From NCBI GenBank assembly GCA_937901185.1, contig CALCHR010000068.1, positions 1 through 34,925 on the forward strand: a stretch of DNA of 34,925 nucleotides. The letters run 5' to 3'. How positions within the stretch are numbered: the first letter of the stretch is position 1; each line of letters begins with the position of its first letter. Below the pieces are notes generated by a model, which ran no database searches, was not told where the DNA came from, and saw only the letters and a program-made list of their open reading frames with translations. Shown here one piece after another: positions 16,183 through 24,445 of the stretch. A program made the position numbers and the translations under genes. The stretch is from an uncultured Bacteroidales bacterium (GTDB lineage: Bacteria > Bacteroidota > Bacteroidia > Bacteroidales > Bacteroidaceae).

Positions 16183-17097
16183 ATGGAAATGGTAAAGAAA
16201 AATTCTCTCAAGGCTTGGGTGCTGGCTGCCCGCCCCAAGACGCTCACGGCAGCGCTGATTCCGGTGTTTATGGCTTCGGCTTTGTGTTATGCACATGGCT
16301 GTTTCTCGCCGGTGCCGGCCCTTTTGTGCGTGGCTTTTGCTGCGCTGATGCAGGTGGCTGCCAATTTTATCAACGACCTTTACGACTTCAAGAAAGGAAG
16401 TGACCGCGAAGACCGACTGGGTCCTGAGCGTGCCTGTGCACAAGGATGGATTGCGCCGCAGAGTATGAAGAAAGGAATTGCTGTTGTACTCTCGGCCGCA
16501 GCTTTGGTGGGTGTTTCTTTGCTATATTATATAAATGAGTGGAGCTATGCCTTGATGGCTGTGGGAGGCCTCTGCATCGTGTTTGCTTTTCTGTATACCA
16601 CATTGCTGAGCTACTGCGGTCTTGGCGATGTGCTGGTGTGGGTGTTCTTCGGCTTTGTGCCGGTGGTAGGAACCTACTATGTGCAGGCAGGCACATTCCC
16701 GCCCGAGCTATGGTGGCTGGCAGCTGCCTCGGGCTTGGTGACAGATACGCTCCTCGTTCTGAACAACTACCGCGACCGCGATGCCGACCGCATTTCCGGT
16801 AAGCGCACCCTCGTGGTGGCCTTTGGCGAGCGCTTTGGTCGCTACTTCTATCTCTTGCAAGGCGTTGCTGCCTATGTATGTGTGGCGCTGACGGCCCTCT
16901 ATGGTCACATGTGGATGGCGGTGCTTCCGTTGTTTTATCTGCTGCCTCACTATCTCACGTGGAACAAAATGGTGCAGATAGGCAGTGGGCGCGAGCTGAA
17001 CCGTGTGTTAGGCTTTACCTCGCGCAACATGCTTACGTTTGCCTTGTTGGTGGTTGCGGCATTATGTATTGAGGTTATCTTTCCGCAAGTTCAATAA
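16183..17097 (+). CDS. menA: 1,4-dihydroxy-2-naphthoate polyprenyltransferase
   Basis: The product is about 304 residues and belongs to the UbiA family. It attaches the polyprenyl chain to DHNA in menaquinone synthesis, in the inner membrane. The first prenyl-diphosphate motif is N64-D-L-Y-D68 within NFINDLYDFKKGSD; the second is NNYRDRDADRISGKRT. Several hydrophobic helices are present, and the length matches MenA. An in-frame upstream ATG at 16126 would add 19 residues, but it lies upstream of the -7 box at 16170-16177. ATG 16183 or 16189 therefore fits better, with almost no leader. No other men genes are in the window. The last 23 bases overlap tail-to-tail with the minus-strand phosphoesterase gene. 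Confidence 0.92.
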   Translation: MEMVKKNSLKAWVLAARPKTLTAALIPVFMASALCYAHGCFSPVPALLCVAFAALMQVAANFINDLYDFKKGSDREDRLGPERACAQGWIAPQSMKKGIAVVLSAAALVGVSLLYYINEWSYALMAVGGLCIVFAFLYTTLLSYCGLGDVLVWVFFGFVPVVGTYYVQAGTFPPELWWLAAASGLVTDTLLVLNNYRDRDADRISGKRTLVVAFGERFGRYFYLLQGVAAYVCVALTALYGHMWMAVLPLFYLLPHYLTWNKMVQIGSGRELNRVLGFTSRNMLTFALLVVAALCIEVIFPQVQ

Positions 17098-17569
17098 CCT
17101 CTAAGTCCTTAAAATCTTTTCCTTCTACAGAGAAGCGCACAAGTGTGCGCTGGTGGTGCCACCCTTGAATGCCGGCGGCGCCCGGATTGATGTGCAAGCA
17201 ATTCAGGGTGCGGTCGTAGAGCACTTTCAGGATGTGCGAATGGCCCGAGATGAACAAGTGGGGCGGGCGGACGAAGAGGCTGCCCTGTATGCTGCGGTCG
17301 TAGTTGCCGGGATAGCCGCCGATGTGTTTGATGAGAATCTCAGCCTCTTCGCATTTGAAACGCAACACGTTGGGGTAGAGGCAGCGCAGGTCTGCTCCGT
17401 CGCAGTTGCCACACACGGCGCGCAGAGGCTTTATGGCGGCCAACTTCTCAGCCAGTTCCATCGAACCGATATCGCCGGCGTGCCATATTTCGTCGCACTC
17501 GGCAAAGTGTTTGGCGTAGCGTGGGTCCCAGAAGCCGTGTGTGTCGGAGAGCAAACCTATGCGTTTCAT
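17075..17569 (-). CDS. YfcE/MJ0936-type metallophosphoesterase
   Basis: The 164-residue product has the compact calcineurin-like phosphoesterase fold. Metal ligands are visible in order: D9 and H11 (SDTHG), D33 (HAGDIG), N55 (GNCD), H81, H110 and H112 (SGHSH), then the NPGA loop. Family members hydrolyse phosphodiesters in vitro and their natural substrates are mostly unknown. It is the third gene of a minus-strand operon. Its ATG overlaps the TGA of the kinase-like gene in an ATGA, indicating translational coupling. The end overlaps menA on the other strand. Confidence 0.9.
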   Translation of the reverse strand: MKRIGLLSDTHGFWDPRYAKHFAECDEIWHAGDIGSMELAEKLAAIKPLRAVCGNCDGADLRCLYPNVLRFKCEEAEILIKHIGGYPGNYDRSIQGSLFVRPPHLFISGHSHILKVLYDRTLNCLHINPGAAGIQGWHHQRTLVRFSVEGKDFKDLEVIELAER

Positions 17570-18231
17570 TTTTTTAGTCCCAGTTTTTTACAAAGAAAAT
17601 CCTTGATGACATCGGCAGTGGCTTCGATGCCCAGCGTGCTGGAGTTGAGGCAAAGATGGTAAGTGCTTGCAGCGCCCCAGGTGCCTGTACTATAAAAATT
17701 GTAGTATTCGGCGCGCTGGCGGTCGCCGGCCTCTATCTTCTTTTCGGCTGCATGGCGGTCGCATCCCTCTACTTCGCAGATGCGGCAGATGCGGTCTTCC
17801 TTGTCGGCCACGATAAAGATGTTCACGCAGCGAGGATGGTCGCGCAGGATGTAGTCGGCGCATCGGCCAATGAAGATGCAGGATTGCTGCTGGGCAGCTT
17901 TGCGAATGGCCTCGGCTTGCAGTTGGAAGAGATGCTCGTCGCTGAGCTGGTTGTTATAGAAATCGCCTCCGCTGCTCATCATCGGCACCAGGTTGCCCAA
18001 TACGGAGCGGAAGAAACCCTTCTGCTCGTCGCTTCGCTCAAACACTTCGGTGCAGAATCCGCTTTCGCGGGCTGCGATGGTCAGGATTTCCTTGTCGAAG
18101 TAGGCTATGCCGAGTTCTTCTGCAAGGAGTTTTCCGATGGCGCGACCTCCGCTGCCGAGCTGGCGGCCTATGTTGATGACGAAGGGAGCGGTGTCGGGGC
18201 AGACGATGGGGGTAGAGATATTTTCGTTCAT
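17566..18231 (-). CDS. Cytidylate kinase-like protein (Cytidylate_kin2 family)
   Basis: The 221-residue product has an N-terminal nucleotide-binding segment INIGRQLGSGGRAIGKLLA (about 19-37). DKEIL, FIGRCADYIL and HPRCVNIFI then match the cytidylate kinase-like family PF13189. The P-loop is of the GRQxGSGG type without the classical GKS/T lysine, as is usual in this family. It is distinct from housekeeping Cmk; its substrate is not established. It sits 12 bases behind the MATE gene and overlaps the phosphoesterase start by 4 bases, so the three are one transcript. Confidence 0.88.
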   Translation of the reverse strand: MNENISTPIVCPDTAPFVINIGRQLGSGGRAIGKLLAEELGIAYFDKEILTIAARESGFCTEVFERSDEQKGFFRSVLGNLVPMMSSGGDFYNNQLSDEHLFQLQAEAIRKAAQQQSCIFIGRCADYILRDHPRCVNIFIVADKEDRICRICEVEGCDRHAAEKKIEAGDRQRAEYYNFYSTGTWGAASTYHLCLNSSTLGIEATADVIKDFLCKKLGLKK

Positions 18232-18243
18232 GGCGCTGGTTTT

Positions 18244-19641
18244 TTAAGTGTGAGTGGGAGATTCGGGGGCATTACTGCCGGAGGCTATCATGGTGCGGAA
18301 TTTTTTTATTTCCTTCAGTAACAGACAGATGGAGAGGATGCAGGCCAAGCCGTCAGACACGGGCACTGCGTACCACACACCCTCGAGCGGATCGCTAAAT
18401 ACGTGGGGCAACAAGAGCAGAGCGGGGATGAGAAACAGCAGTTGGCGGGTGAGCGAGAGGAAGATGCTCTTTCCGGCGTAGCCTATGCTTTGGAAGAAAG
18501 CGGTCGACACGATTTGCATACCGATGAAGGGGAAGAGCATCACCACGATGCGCAAGCCGTGGGCCGACTGTTCGATGAGCTCGGGCGAGTCTTTGGCAAA
18601 GAGTGTAACGCAGGGTGTGGCAAAGAAGGTGCCTATGACGAAGCCGATGCTCGTGATGAGCGTGCCGAAGATGATGGCTTTCTTCAAAACGGCCAGCAGA
18701 CGGTCGTACTTCTTCGCGCCGAAGTTGTAGCCGGCTATGGGCTGCATGCCCTGATTGAGACCGAACACCACCATCACCACAAAAAGCACCAAGCGGTTAC
18801 TGATGCCGAAGGCACCCACAGCTGTGTCGCCGCCGTAGGTTGTCATGCTGCGCGTTACGATGATGGCCACCAAGCAGGCGCAGAGGTTGATGAGAAACTG
18901 AGGCAGTCCGATGTAGAGCGCCTCGCGCATGATTTTATAGTCGGGGCGCACAACGCCGCGTTCAAGGTGTATCATGTCGTCCTTGTTGGAGAAGAGGCGC
19001 AACTGCCAAATGAGCATGATGAGCTGAGCCAGAATGGTGGCGGCAGCAGCGCCCTGTATGCCCCAGTCGAATACGAAGATGAAGAGCGGGGCCAAGAGGC
19101 AGTTGAGCACCACCGTGCCGAAGGTGGAATACATGGCTGTGCGTGGACGGTTGGTGGAGCGCAACAAGGCGTTGAGGCCGAGGTAGAGGTGGGTCACTAC
19201 GTTGCCGCAGAGGATGACGCTCATGAAGTCGTAGGCATAGGGCAAGGTTTGGTCACTGGCGCCGAAGAAGCGCAGGATGGGAGTGAGGAAGAGCTGCAAG
19301 CTGATTCCGAGCCCTATACCTATCACGGTATTCAGGATAATCACATTGCCCAGAATGCGCTGAGCCGTTCCGTAGTCCTTCTGCCCCAGGCGTACCGACA
19401 TCAGCGTGGCTGCTCCCACGCCCACCATAGCTCCGAAAGCCGCGGTGAGCGACATGATGGGGCCGGTAAGCGCCAAGCCCATGATGGCATTAGGGCCTAC
19501 GCCTTGACCAATGAAGATGCCGTCTATAATGTTATATATAGAGGAGGCCGCCATAGCCACGATGGCCGGGATGGCATATTCCATCAAGAGACCGCCCACC
19601 GGCTTTTCGCCCAGCACGTTGAATTGTTTGGCTTGTTCCAT
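18244..19641 (-). CDS. MATE-family multidrug/Na+ antiporter
   Basis: The 465-residue product has the expected length and about 12 membrane helices for the MATE family. Typical segments are YAIPAIVAMAASSIYNIIDG near the N-terminus, GVGAATLMSVRLGQ, NALLRSTNRP, and the second-half GLNQGMQPIAGYNFGAKKYDR. It resembles the MepA/DinF-like branch, exporting cationic compounds by an ion gradient; the substrate is unknown. It is the first gene of an operon with the kinase-like and phosphoesterase genes. A TACCTTTG -7 box lies about 50 bases upstream. Confidence 0.92.
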   Translation of the reverse strand: MEQAKQFNVLGEKPVGGLLMEYAIPAIVAMAASSIYNIIDGIFIGQGVGPNAIMGLALTGPIMSLTAAFGAMVGVGAATLMSVRLGQKDYGTAQRILGNVIILNTVIGIGLGISLQLFLTPILRFFGASDQTLPYAYDFMSVILCGNVVTHLYLGLNALLRSTNRPRTAMYSTFGTVVLNCLLAPLFIFVFDWGIQGAAAATILAQLIMLIWQLRLFSNKDDMIHLERGVVRPDYKIMREALYIGLPQFLINLCACLVAIIVTRSMTTYGGDTAVGAFGISNRLVLFVVMVVFGLNQGMQPIAGYNFGAKKYDRLLAVLKKAIIFGTLITSIGFVIGTFFATPCVTLFAKDSPELIEQSAHGLRIVVMLFPFIGMQIVSTAFFQSIGYAGKSIFLSLTRQLLFLIPALLLLPHVFSDPLEGVWYAVPVSDGLACILSICLLLKEIKKFRTMIASGSNAPESPTHT

Positions 19642-19692
19642 CTGAAAAAACTTTTGCTTCTGCTCCGCGATGCGGTGCAGGGTTCATGAGGA

Positions 19693-19700
19693 CAAAGGTA
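19693..19700 (-). promoter_or_regulatory. Promoter -7 box for the MATE operon
   Basis: On the minus strand this reads TACCTTTG, matching TAnnTTTG, 51 bases before the start at 19641. Confidence 0.65.
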
Positions 19701-19794
19701 AGGATTTTTGCGAAAGCAAGGCGACCGTGGCGGGAGAAAGATTTTTCTTGAAAACATTCTGCTTGGTGCCCGATGTTTTCAAGGCTGAAAAATG

Positions 19795-19920
19795 GTCTTT
19801 GTAATCACTTGAAAATCAAGGGCCATTTTTGGGCATTTCTTAGGTAAAAGCTAGGTGAATTTCGGTAACTACTAGGAAAATTTTGGTAACTACTAAGAAC
19901 GCGAAAGTAACTACTAAGAT
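19795..19920 (+). repeat. Interspersed intergenic repeat, type II, copy D
   Basis: The CACTTGAAAATCAAGGGCC 5' half is followed by GGGCATTTCTTAGG and four 21-bp units (cores GTAAAAGCTAGG, GTAACTACTAGG, GTAACTACTAAG, GTAACTACTAAG). Bases 19843-19918 are identical to 6915-6990 in copy B. It lies upstream of the MATE promoter and downstream of the AT-rich gene at 20054. Confidence 0.92.
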
Positions 19921-19964
19921 TTGCTATATTCGTATTTGGTTTTTTGGGGTAATGTATAGATGTT

Positions 19965-20012
19965 AAAAATATTTCTGCATAGCCAAAAAGAAAACTATAC
20001 AGAAATATTTTT
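19965..20012 (-). terminator. Long AT-rich hairpin, probable terminator of the 20054 gene
   Basis: Arms 19965-19982 and 19995-20012 are complementary over 18 bases with one mismatch and a 12-base loop. It lies downstream of the minus-strand stop at 20054. The T-run is internal to the arm, so the call is moderate. Confidence 0.6.
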
Positions 20013-20053
20013 ACGATTATTTAGCTGTCGATATTTTATTGAAAATTTAAAGA

Positions 20054-21454
20054 CTAAAATGTAGCTTGTTTACCTGTACCTCTACAGTTAAAGCAACGTT
20101 TATTACCTCTACACGATGGACAAGTATCATAATTGCCAGAATAAGAATTGTATTTTATACCTTTGCCATTACAAGAACTGCAACCACCGCCACCACCACA
20201 ATATTTACAAGGACCATCTACGATGCTTGGGGAATCATAATAATTGTTACTATTATTATTATTTATTTGTCCTCCATTTGTATAATTGTTTATTAAGCCC
20301 ATTTTGGATTTACTGATTTTATCATATTCTTCCTTTGAAATTTCTTTTGTCAGAATAAGATCTTCTCCTAAAATATTTTCCATTATAATTTTATTCCAGT
20401 CTTTTGATACTTTCATTTTAGGAGAATAATTTAATGGTTCGATCTTGCCATTTAAATATAACTTGCATTTATAGAATATGTACCAATCACTCGTTTCTTC
20501 TTGTAAAACGTATCGTGGTATAAATCCGTATCCCGCCATGCCAAGATAACTGCTCCCTGCTAAATAATTCCCATTGTTAAAATAAAAATTCAAGTCAGCT
20601 AATTGATATTTGTCATTTCTGAAATACAATTGTCCAGTACGTTTACCATAATTGGGGTTGTTTACACTCCTATTAAAATAAGTTCCTCCAATGTAGGAAA
20701 TGTTATAAGACTCATTCCATTTTTTGCTGATATAGCTACTTATATCTGAATCGATTATAGAGTAAGATTGTATCCTGTTATTGTTATTCCTATAATTTCC
20801 ATAAACTACCAAATATTTTTCGCCTGTAGATTCTATGAAATGAATGTTATACCCTTTATCCCAAATATTTTCTTTAATATTTTTCTTTAAAGAATTATAA
20901 TTATCGCACCACAAGTAACCTTGAGATGTAAATTTTTTTGTTTGACTCATGACTATGCTCCAATGTGAACCATCATAAGCAATGTCAGTTATATAATATT
21001 CATTATCCCAATTTTTCTTTATCCAATCTCTTAGATTATTCCAATTATTTTTCCAATAGGTTTGTCGTTTATAATCTATCCCCTGGGACATAACAATGAA
21101 CCACTTATTTTTACCTTTTGCTATAGTTGTGATACTATAATTTTCTTTCCATTTGTTCTCTATCCATTCTTTAGGCCATTGGGTCGTATATGAGTAAGAT
21201 TGCATCCCAATTCCTGTATTCTTAGCCATAGTTACAAACCATCCATTAATAGTATAGGCTGCAGATGTTATTCTAAGGTTTTGTTTATTCCAGTTTTTTG
21301 TTATGTTTTCTTCTTGGAGATTATTCCCTTTTCCTGAGTAGAACCATACTTGGTTGGTATAAGGTAATGTTTGTTCTGTTATAAGGAATGTATTATTTTG
21401 TGCTTTAGTTATAAATGTAGCAGTTAATAATATAAGAAGTATATGTGCTCTCAT
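20054..21454 (-). CDS. Secreted protein with W-rich DUF7477-like repeats and DnaJ-like zinc finger
   Basis: The 466-residue product has a signal peptide (about 1-18). About four units of roughly 47 residues follow, between 58 and 250. Each has the pattern Y-x-I-T-x-I-A...W-x-I-V-M-S-Q...Q-x-Y...W-I-x-x-x-W. Examples are NKWFIVMSQG, SHWSIVMSQT and GWFVTMAKNT. This pattern resembles the C-terminal domain of plant casein-kinase-like (MLK) proteins, which I recall as DUF7477. The middle (about 255-380) is unrecognised. The last 51 residues hold four CxxC pairs with CxGxG spacing (CKYC, CSSC, CPSC, CFNC), like the zinc finger of DnaJ, after an Asn-rich linker. The gene is much more AT-rich than its neighbours. 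Function unknown; acquisition by transfer is plausible. Confidence 0.85.
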   Translation of the reverse strand: MRAHILLILLTATFITKAQNNTFLITEQTLPYTNQVWFYSGKGNNLQEENITKNWNKQNLRITSAAYTINGWFVTMAKNTGIGMQSYSYTTQWPKEWIENKWKENYSITTIAKGKNKWFIVMSQGIDYKRQTYWKNNWNNLRDWIKKNWDNEYYITDIAYDGSHWSIVMSQTKKFTSQGYLWCDNYNSLKKNIKENIWDKGYNIHFIESTGEKYLVVYGNYRNNNNRIQSYSIIDSDISSYISKKWNESYNISYIGGTYFNRSVNNPNYGKRTGQLYFRNDKYQLADLNFYFNNGNYLAGSSYLGMAGYGFIPRYVLQEETSDWYIFYKCKLYLNGKIEPLNYSPKMKVSKDWNKIIMENILGEDLILTKEISKEEYDKISKSKMGLINNYTNGGQINNNNSNNYYDSPSIVDGPCKYCGGGGGCSSCNGKGIKYNSYSGNYDTCPSCRGNKRCFNCRGTGKQATF

Positions 21455-21501
21455 AGTCCTTTTGAAATCAATAATTGAATTTATTTAAGAGGCTCTTATC
21501 T

Positions 21502-21540
21502 AAAAATCCCTCAGTTGCAAGACGCTTGCAGCCGAGGGAT
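21502..21540 (-). terminator. Terminator of rfbB
   Basis: ATCCCTC/GAGGGAT and TGCAAG/CTTGCA arms form an interrupted hairpin, followed on the minus strand by TTTTTA. It lies 36 bases after the rfbB stop. Confidence 0.85.
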
Positions 21541-21575
21541 GATTCTGTTATAAAGCGCCTTTGCTCCGAGGAGGC

Positions 21576-22715
21576 TTATCGCTTGCCGTACATCATTTCG
21601 TAGTAGAGCTGGTAGTCCTCACCGCTCACGGCTTCCACCCAGTCGCGGTTCTCAAGGTTCCAGCGGATGGTCTTCACGATGCCCTCTTCAAAGCAAGTCT
21701 CTGGATACCATCCGAGGTCGGCCTTGATTTTTGAGGGGTCGATGCCGTAGCGCAAGTCGTGACCCAAGCGGTCGGCCACGAAGGTGATGAGGCTGTCGTT
21801 GATCCACTCGATGTCCACCTCGCCGTTAGCGTTTTTCTCCTGGCGCTTGAGCAGCGCACGCCAGGCGGGGTTTTCTTTCATCAAGTCGTAGATGGTGCGG
21901 ATGATGACCTTGACAATCTGTATGTTCTGACGCTCGTTGTGTCCGCCCACGTTGTAGATGCAGCCGTCGGCGCCTTGGCGGATGACCATATCAATGGCCT
22001 TGCAGTGGTCCTCCACATAGAGCCAGTCGCGCACGTTGGTGCCTTGTCCGTAGACGGGCAGGCGCTTGCCTTCCAAGATGTTGTTGATGATCAGCGGAAT
22101 GAGTTTTTCCGGGAACTGATAGGGACCGTAGTTGTTGGAACAGCGCGTGATGGACACCGGCATCTTGTAGGTGTCGCGATAGGCGCAGACGATGTGGTCG
22201 GCGCTGGTCTTGGATGCGCTGTAAGGGCTGTGGGGGCAGAGGGGAGTCTCTTCGGTGAAGAAACCATCTTCGCCCAGGCTGCCGTAAACTTCGTCGGTCG
22301 ATACTTGGTGGAAGCGCACTCCGTTACGCCAAGTGGGGTATCCTTGGTCATCGCGTCCGGTGTTCCATGCCGCACGGGCAGAGTCCAAAAGGTTTTGCGT
22401 GCCCAAGATGTTGGTCTGCAAGAAGAGCTGCGGGTTCTCAATGCTGCGGTCCACGTGGCTCTCGGCTGCGAAGTTGACCACCACGTCAAACTTGTATTCG
22501 CCAAAGAGACGGTCGGTCAAACTCTTGTCGCAGATGTCGCCGCGCACAAAGAAGCAACGCTCGTTGTCAATGTCCTTGGCAATGGTTCCGAAATAGCCGG
22601 CGTAGGTAAGAAGGTCGAGCACCACGAGCGTTACGTCGTCGTGCTTCTCCAACATATATTTAACATAGTTGGCACCGATAAATCCGGCACCGCCGGTCAC
22701 TAGATAGACTTTCAT
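21576..22715 (-). CDS. rfbB: dTDP-glucose 4,6-dehydratase
   Basis: The 379-residue product is an extended short-chain dehydrogenase. It carries the NAD-binding TGGAGFIG (7-14), the catalytic T140-D141-E142 and the Y165-x3-K169 pair in SPYSASKT. It converts dTDP-glucose to dTDP-4-keto-6-deoxyglucose, the second step to dTDP-L-rhamnose and other deoxysugars for surface polysaccharides. The length is slightly above the usual 350. rfbA, rfbC and rfbD are not in the window, so it is an orphan here, with its own -7 box and terminator. Confidence 0.95.
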   Translation of the reverse strand: MKVYLVTGGAGFIGANYVKYMLEKHDDVTLVVLDLLTYAGYFGTIAKDIDNERCFFVRGDICDKSLTDRLFGEYKFDVVVNFAAESHVDRSIENPQLFLQTNILGTQNLLDSARAAWNTGRDDQGYPTWRNGVRFHQVSTDEVYGSLGEDGFFTEETPLCPHSPYSASKTSADHIVCAYRDTYKMPVSITRCSNNYGPYQFPEKLIPLIINNILEGKRLPVYGQGTNVRDWLYVEDHCKAIDMVIRQGADGCIYNVGGHNERQNIQIVKVIIRTIYDLMKENPAWRALLKRQEKNANGEVDIEWINDSLITFVADRLGHDLRYGIDPSKIKADLGWYPETCFEEGIVKTIRWNLENRDWVEAVSGEDYQLYYEMMYGKR

Positions 22716-22741
22716 ATAGAAAAGGGTTTGTAATATGAGTA

Positions 22742-22749
22742 CAAAGATA
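22742..22749 (-). promoter_or_regulatory. Promoter -7 box for rfbB
   Basis: On the minus strand this reads TATCTTTG, 26 bases before the start at 22715. Confidence 0.7.
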
Positions 22750-22930
22750 AGCAGAAAAAATGAGTGGGGGCCTTTTCGCCCATAAATACTTAGCCATTCT
22801 CTAAAATCTTTCTCTATATATAATATAATGTGTAGCCAGGAGAGAATTTAAGTCTTAAAAAAAGTTTCAAAGATAAATTGCTGTCCTACAAAATCTTAGA
22901 AAATAAAATTCAGAGGGGCACTCAAAAGGG

Positions 22931-22962
22931 GTTGGCTGTGTCAGAAAAAAATAAGAACTTTG
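22931..22962 (+). promoter_or_regulatory. Promoter of dnaA
   Basis: GTTG at 22931-22934 and GAACTTTG at 22955-22962 are 20 bases apart, the standard Bacteroidetes -33/-7 spacing. Both deviate by one or two bases from TTTG and TAnnTTTG. The leader would be about 40 bases to ATG 23008. Confidence 0.6.
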
Positions 22963-23007
22963 CATTCCCGCAACGGAAAACATAATCCTTGTTTCTACAC
23001 CCACTAT

Positions 23008-24360
23008 ATGGAGCAACAGGCCCAAGGCAAATGGGAACTTTGCCTGCAGTACATTCAGAGCAACCTGCCTGAAAATCATTTCAGTACATGGTTCTCTTCT
23101 ATTGAGTTTATCAGCTACGCAGATGGTAAACTCATGCTGAGTGTGCCCAATAAGTTTGTGTATGAATATATAGAGGAGCATTTTATAAGCCTTATCAATC
23201 AGGCCATCACACTCTATTTTGGAAATAATATCCAGTTGCTCTATCGCCTGAAGAAGGATTTGGAAAAAGTAAAAGAGCCTGTCGGGGTAGAGAAAGAGGC
23301 TGCCGCGTCTTTAGCTCCTGCCACAAAGCTCCCGCCCATTGACCCACAGCTCAATCCCTGCTATACGTTTGAGAACTTTGTGGAAGGAGCCAGCAACAAG
23401 TTGGCGCGCACCGTGGGAATCTCTATCGCAGAAAATCCGGGACAGACTACGTTCAACCCCTTCTTTATCTACGGCCCTTCGGGCGTGGGAAAAACGCACT
23501 TGGCCAATGCCATCGGCATCCGCTTGCGTGAGCGCTATCCTGAGAAACGAGTGCTCTTTGTGTCAGCACTTGTATTCCAGACACAATATACTGAGTCGGT
23601 GAGACAAAACACGTTCAACGACTTCATCCACTTCTACCAGACCATCGACGCACTTATCATCGATGACATACAAGAGTTGACCACAGCCAAGACGCAGCAG
23701 ACCTTTTTTCATATCTTTAACCACTTGCAGCAGAACCGCAAGCAGATTATCATGACTTGCGACCGCCCGCCTGTGCTGTTTGAAGGCATCGAAGAGAGAA
23801 TGCTGACGCGCTTCAAATGGGGTATGATTGCCGAACTGGAAAGGCCGGACATCGTTTTGCGTAAAGCCATCCTCGAATCAAAAATTCGCCGCGACGGATT
23901 GTCTATTCCCAAAGAAGTAATCAAGTATATCGCCACGAATGTAGAAAGTAGTGTGCGCGAGCTGGAAGGCATCGTCAACTCCATCATGGCCTACTCCATC
24001 GTAGATGACTGCAATATAAATCTTGCATTGGCTGAGCGCATCGTGGCCCGTGCTGTAAATCTTGAGAAGAGAGAAGTGACAGCCGACGACATCATTCAAG
24101 CAGTGGCCCGTCATTATGGTCTGAAACAAAAAGACTTGCTCTCAAAGAGTCGCAAGCAACATCTGGTGCAAGCCCGTCAACTTGCTATGCACCTGGTACA
24201 TAAGTACACCGGAATTTCTTATGTACAAATAGGTCGCCGCTTTGGCGGACGCGACCACAGCACAGTGCTACATGCTTGCAATCAAGTGTCGCTGCGCATC
24301 ACCATGGAGAAAGATTTTCGCCATGAAGTGGAAGCCTTGGAGATAGCTTTGAAAAAATAA
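23008..24360 (+). CDS. dnaA: Chromosomal replication initiator DnaA
   Basis: The product is 450 residues from ATG 23008 (MEQQAQGKWELC). The frame is open further upstream, but only through the promoter. Domain I is at about 1-85, a linker follows, and the AAA+ domain has Walker A YGPSGVGKTHL (K162, T163) and Walker B LIIDDIQEL. The C-terminal DNA-binding domain carries the DnaA signature FGGRDHSTVLHACNQV (about 411-426). It binds oriC boxes and opens the origin. No cluster of TTATCCACA-type boxes is seen next to the gene, so the origin need not be adjacent. recQ follows 85 bases downstream. Confidence 0.97.
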   Translation: MEQQAQGKWELCLQYIQSNLPENHFSTWFSSIEFISYADGKLMLSVPNKFVYEYIEEHFISLINQAITLYFGNNIQLLYRLKKDLEKVKEPVGVEKEAAASLAPATKLPPIDPQLNPCYTFENFVEGASNKLARTVGISIAENPGQTTFNPFFIYGPSGVGKTHLANAIGIRLRERYPEKRVLFVSALVFQTQYTESVRQNTFNDFIHFYQTIDALIIDDIQELTTAKTQQTFFHIFNHLQQNRKQIIMTCDRPPVLFEGIEERMLTRFKWGMIAELERPDIVLRKAILESKIRRDGLSIPKEVIKYIATNVESSVRELEGIVNSIMAYSIVDDCNINLALAERIVARAVNLEKREVTADDIIQAVARHYGLKQKDLLSKSRKQHLVQARQLAMHLVHKYTGISYVQIGRRFGGRDHSTVLHACNQVSLRITMEKDFRHEVEALEIALKK

Positions 24361-24391
24361 TCTCCCCCTTTCTGAAATTAAAATCTGAAAC

Positions 24392-24426
24392 GGGTAAGCC
24401 CCCTTTCTTTATCCCGGCGCTTACCC
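24392..24426 (+). other. Inverted repeat between dnaA and recQ
   Basis: GGGTAAGC and GCTTACCC (8 bp) flank a 19-base pyrimidine-rich loop, 31 bases after the dnaA stop and just before recQ. No T-run follows, so it is a weak terminator or a leader structure at best. Confidence 0.4.
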
Positions 24427-24445
24427 ATCTCTTTACCAAATAAAA

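Noticed and set aside
18403..19689. 428-residue plus-strand frame opposite the MATE gene
   Set aside because: The composition (His, Glu, Gly-rich, no hydrophobic core) is typical of an antisense shadow; the minus-strand MATE protein is clear.
22800..22960. Possible oriC upstream of dnaA
   Set aside because: The stretch is AT-rich with TATATATAATATAATG, but I could not find DnaA-box clusters.
22960..23007. Extension of dnaA from TTG 22960
   Set aside because: It overlaps the predicted promoter, and MEQQ at 23008 gives the usual DnaA length.
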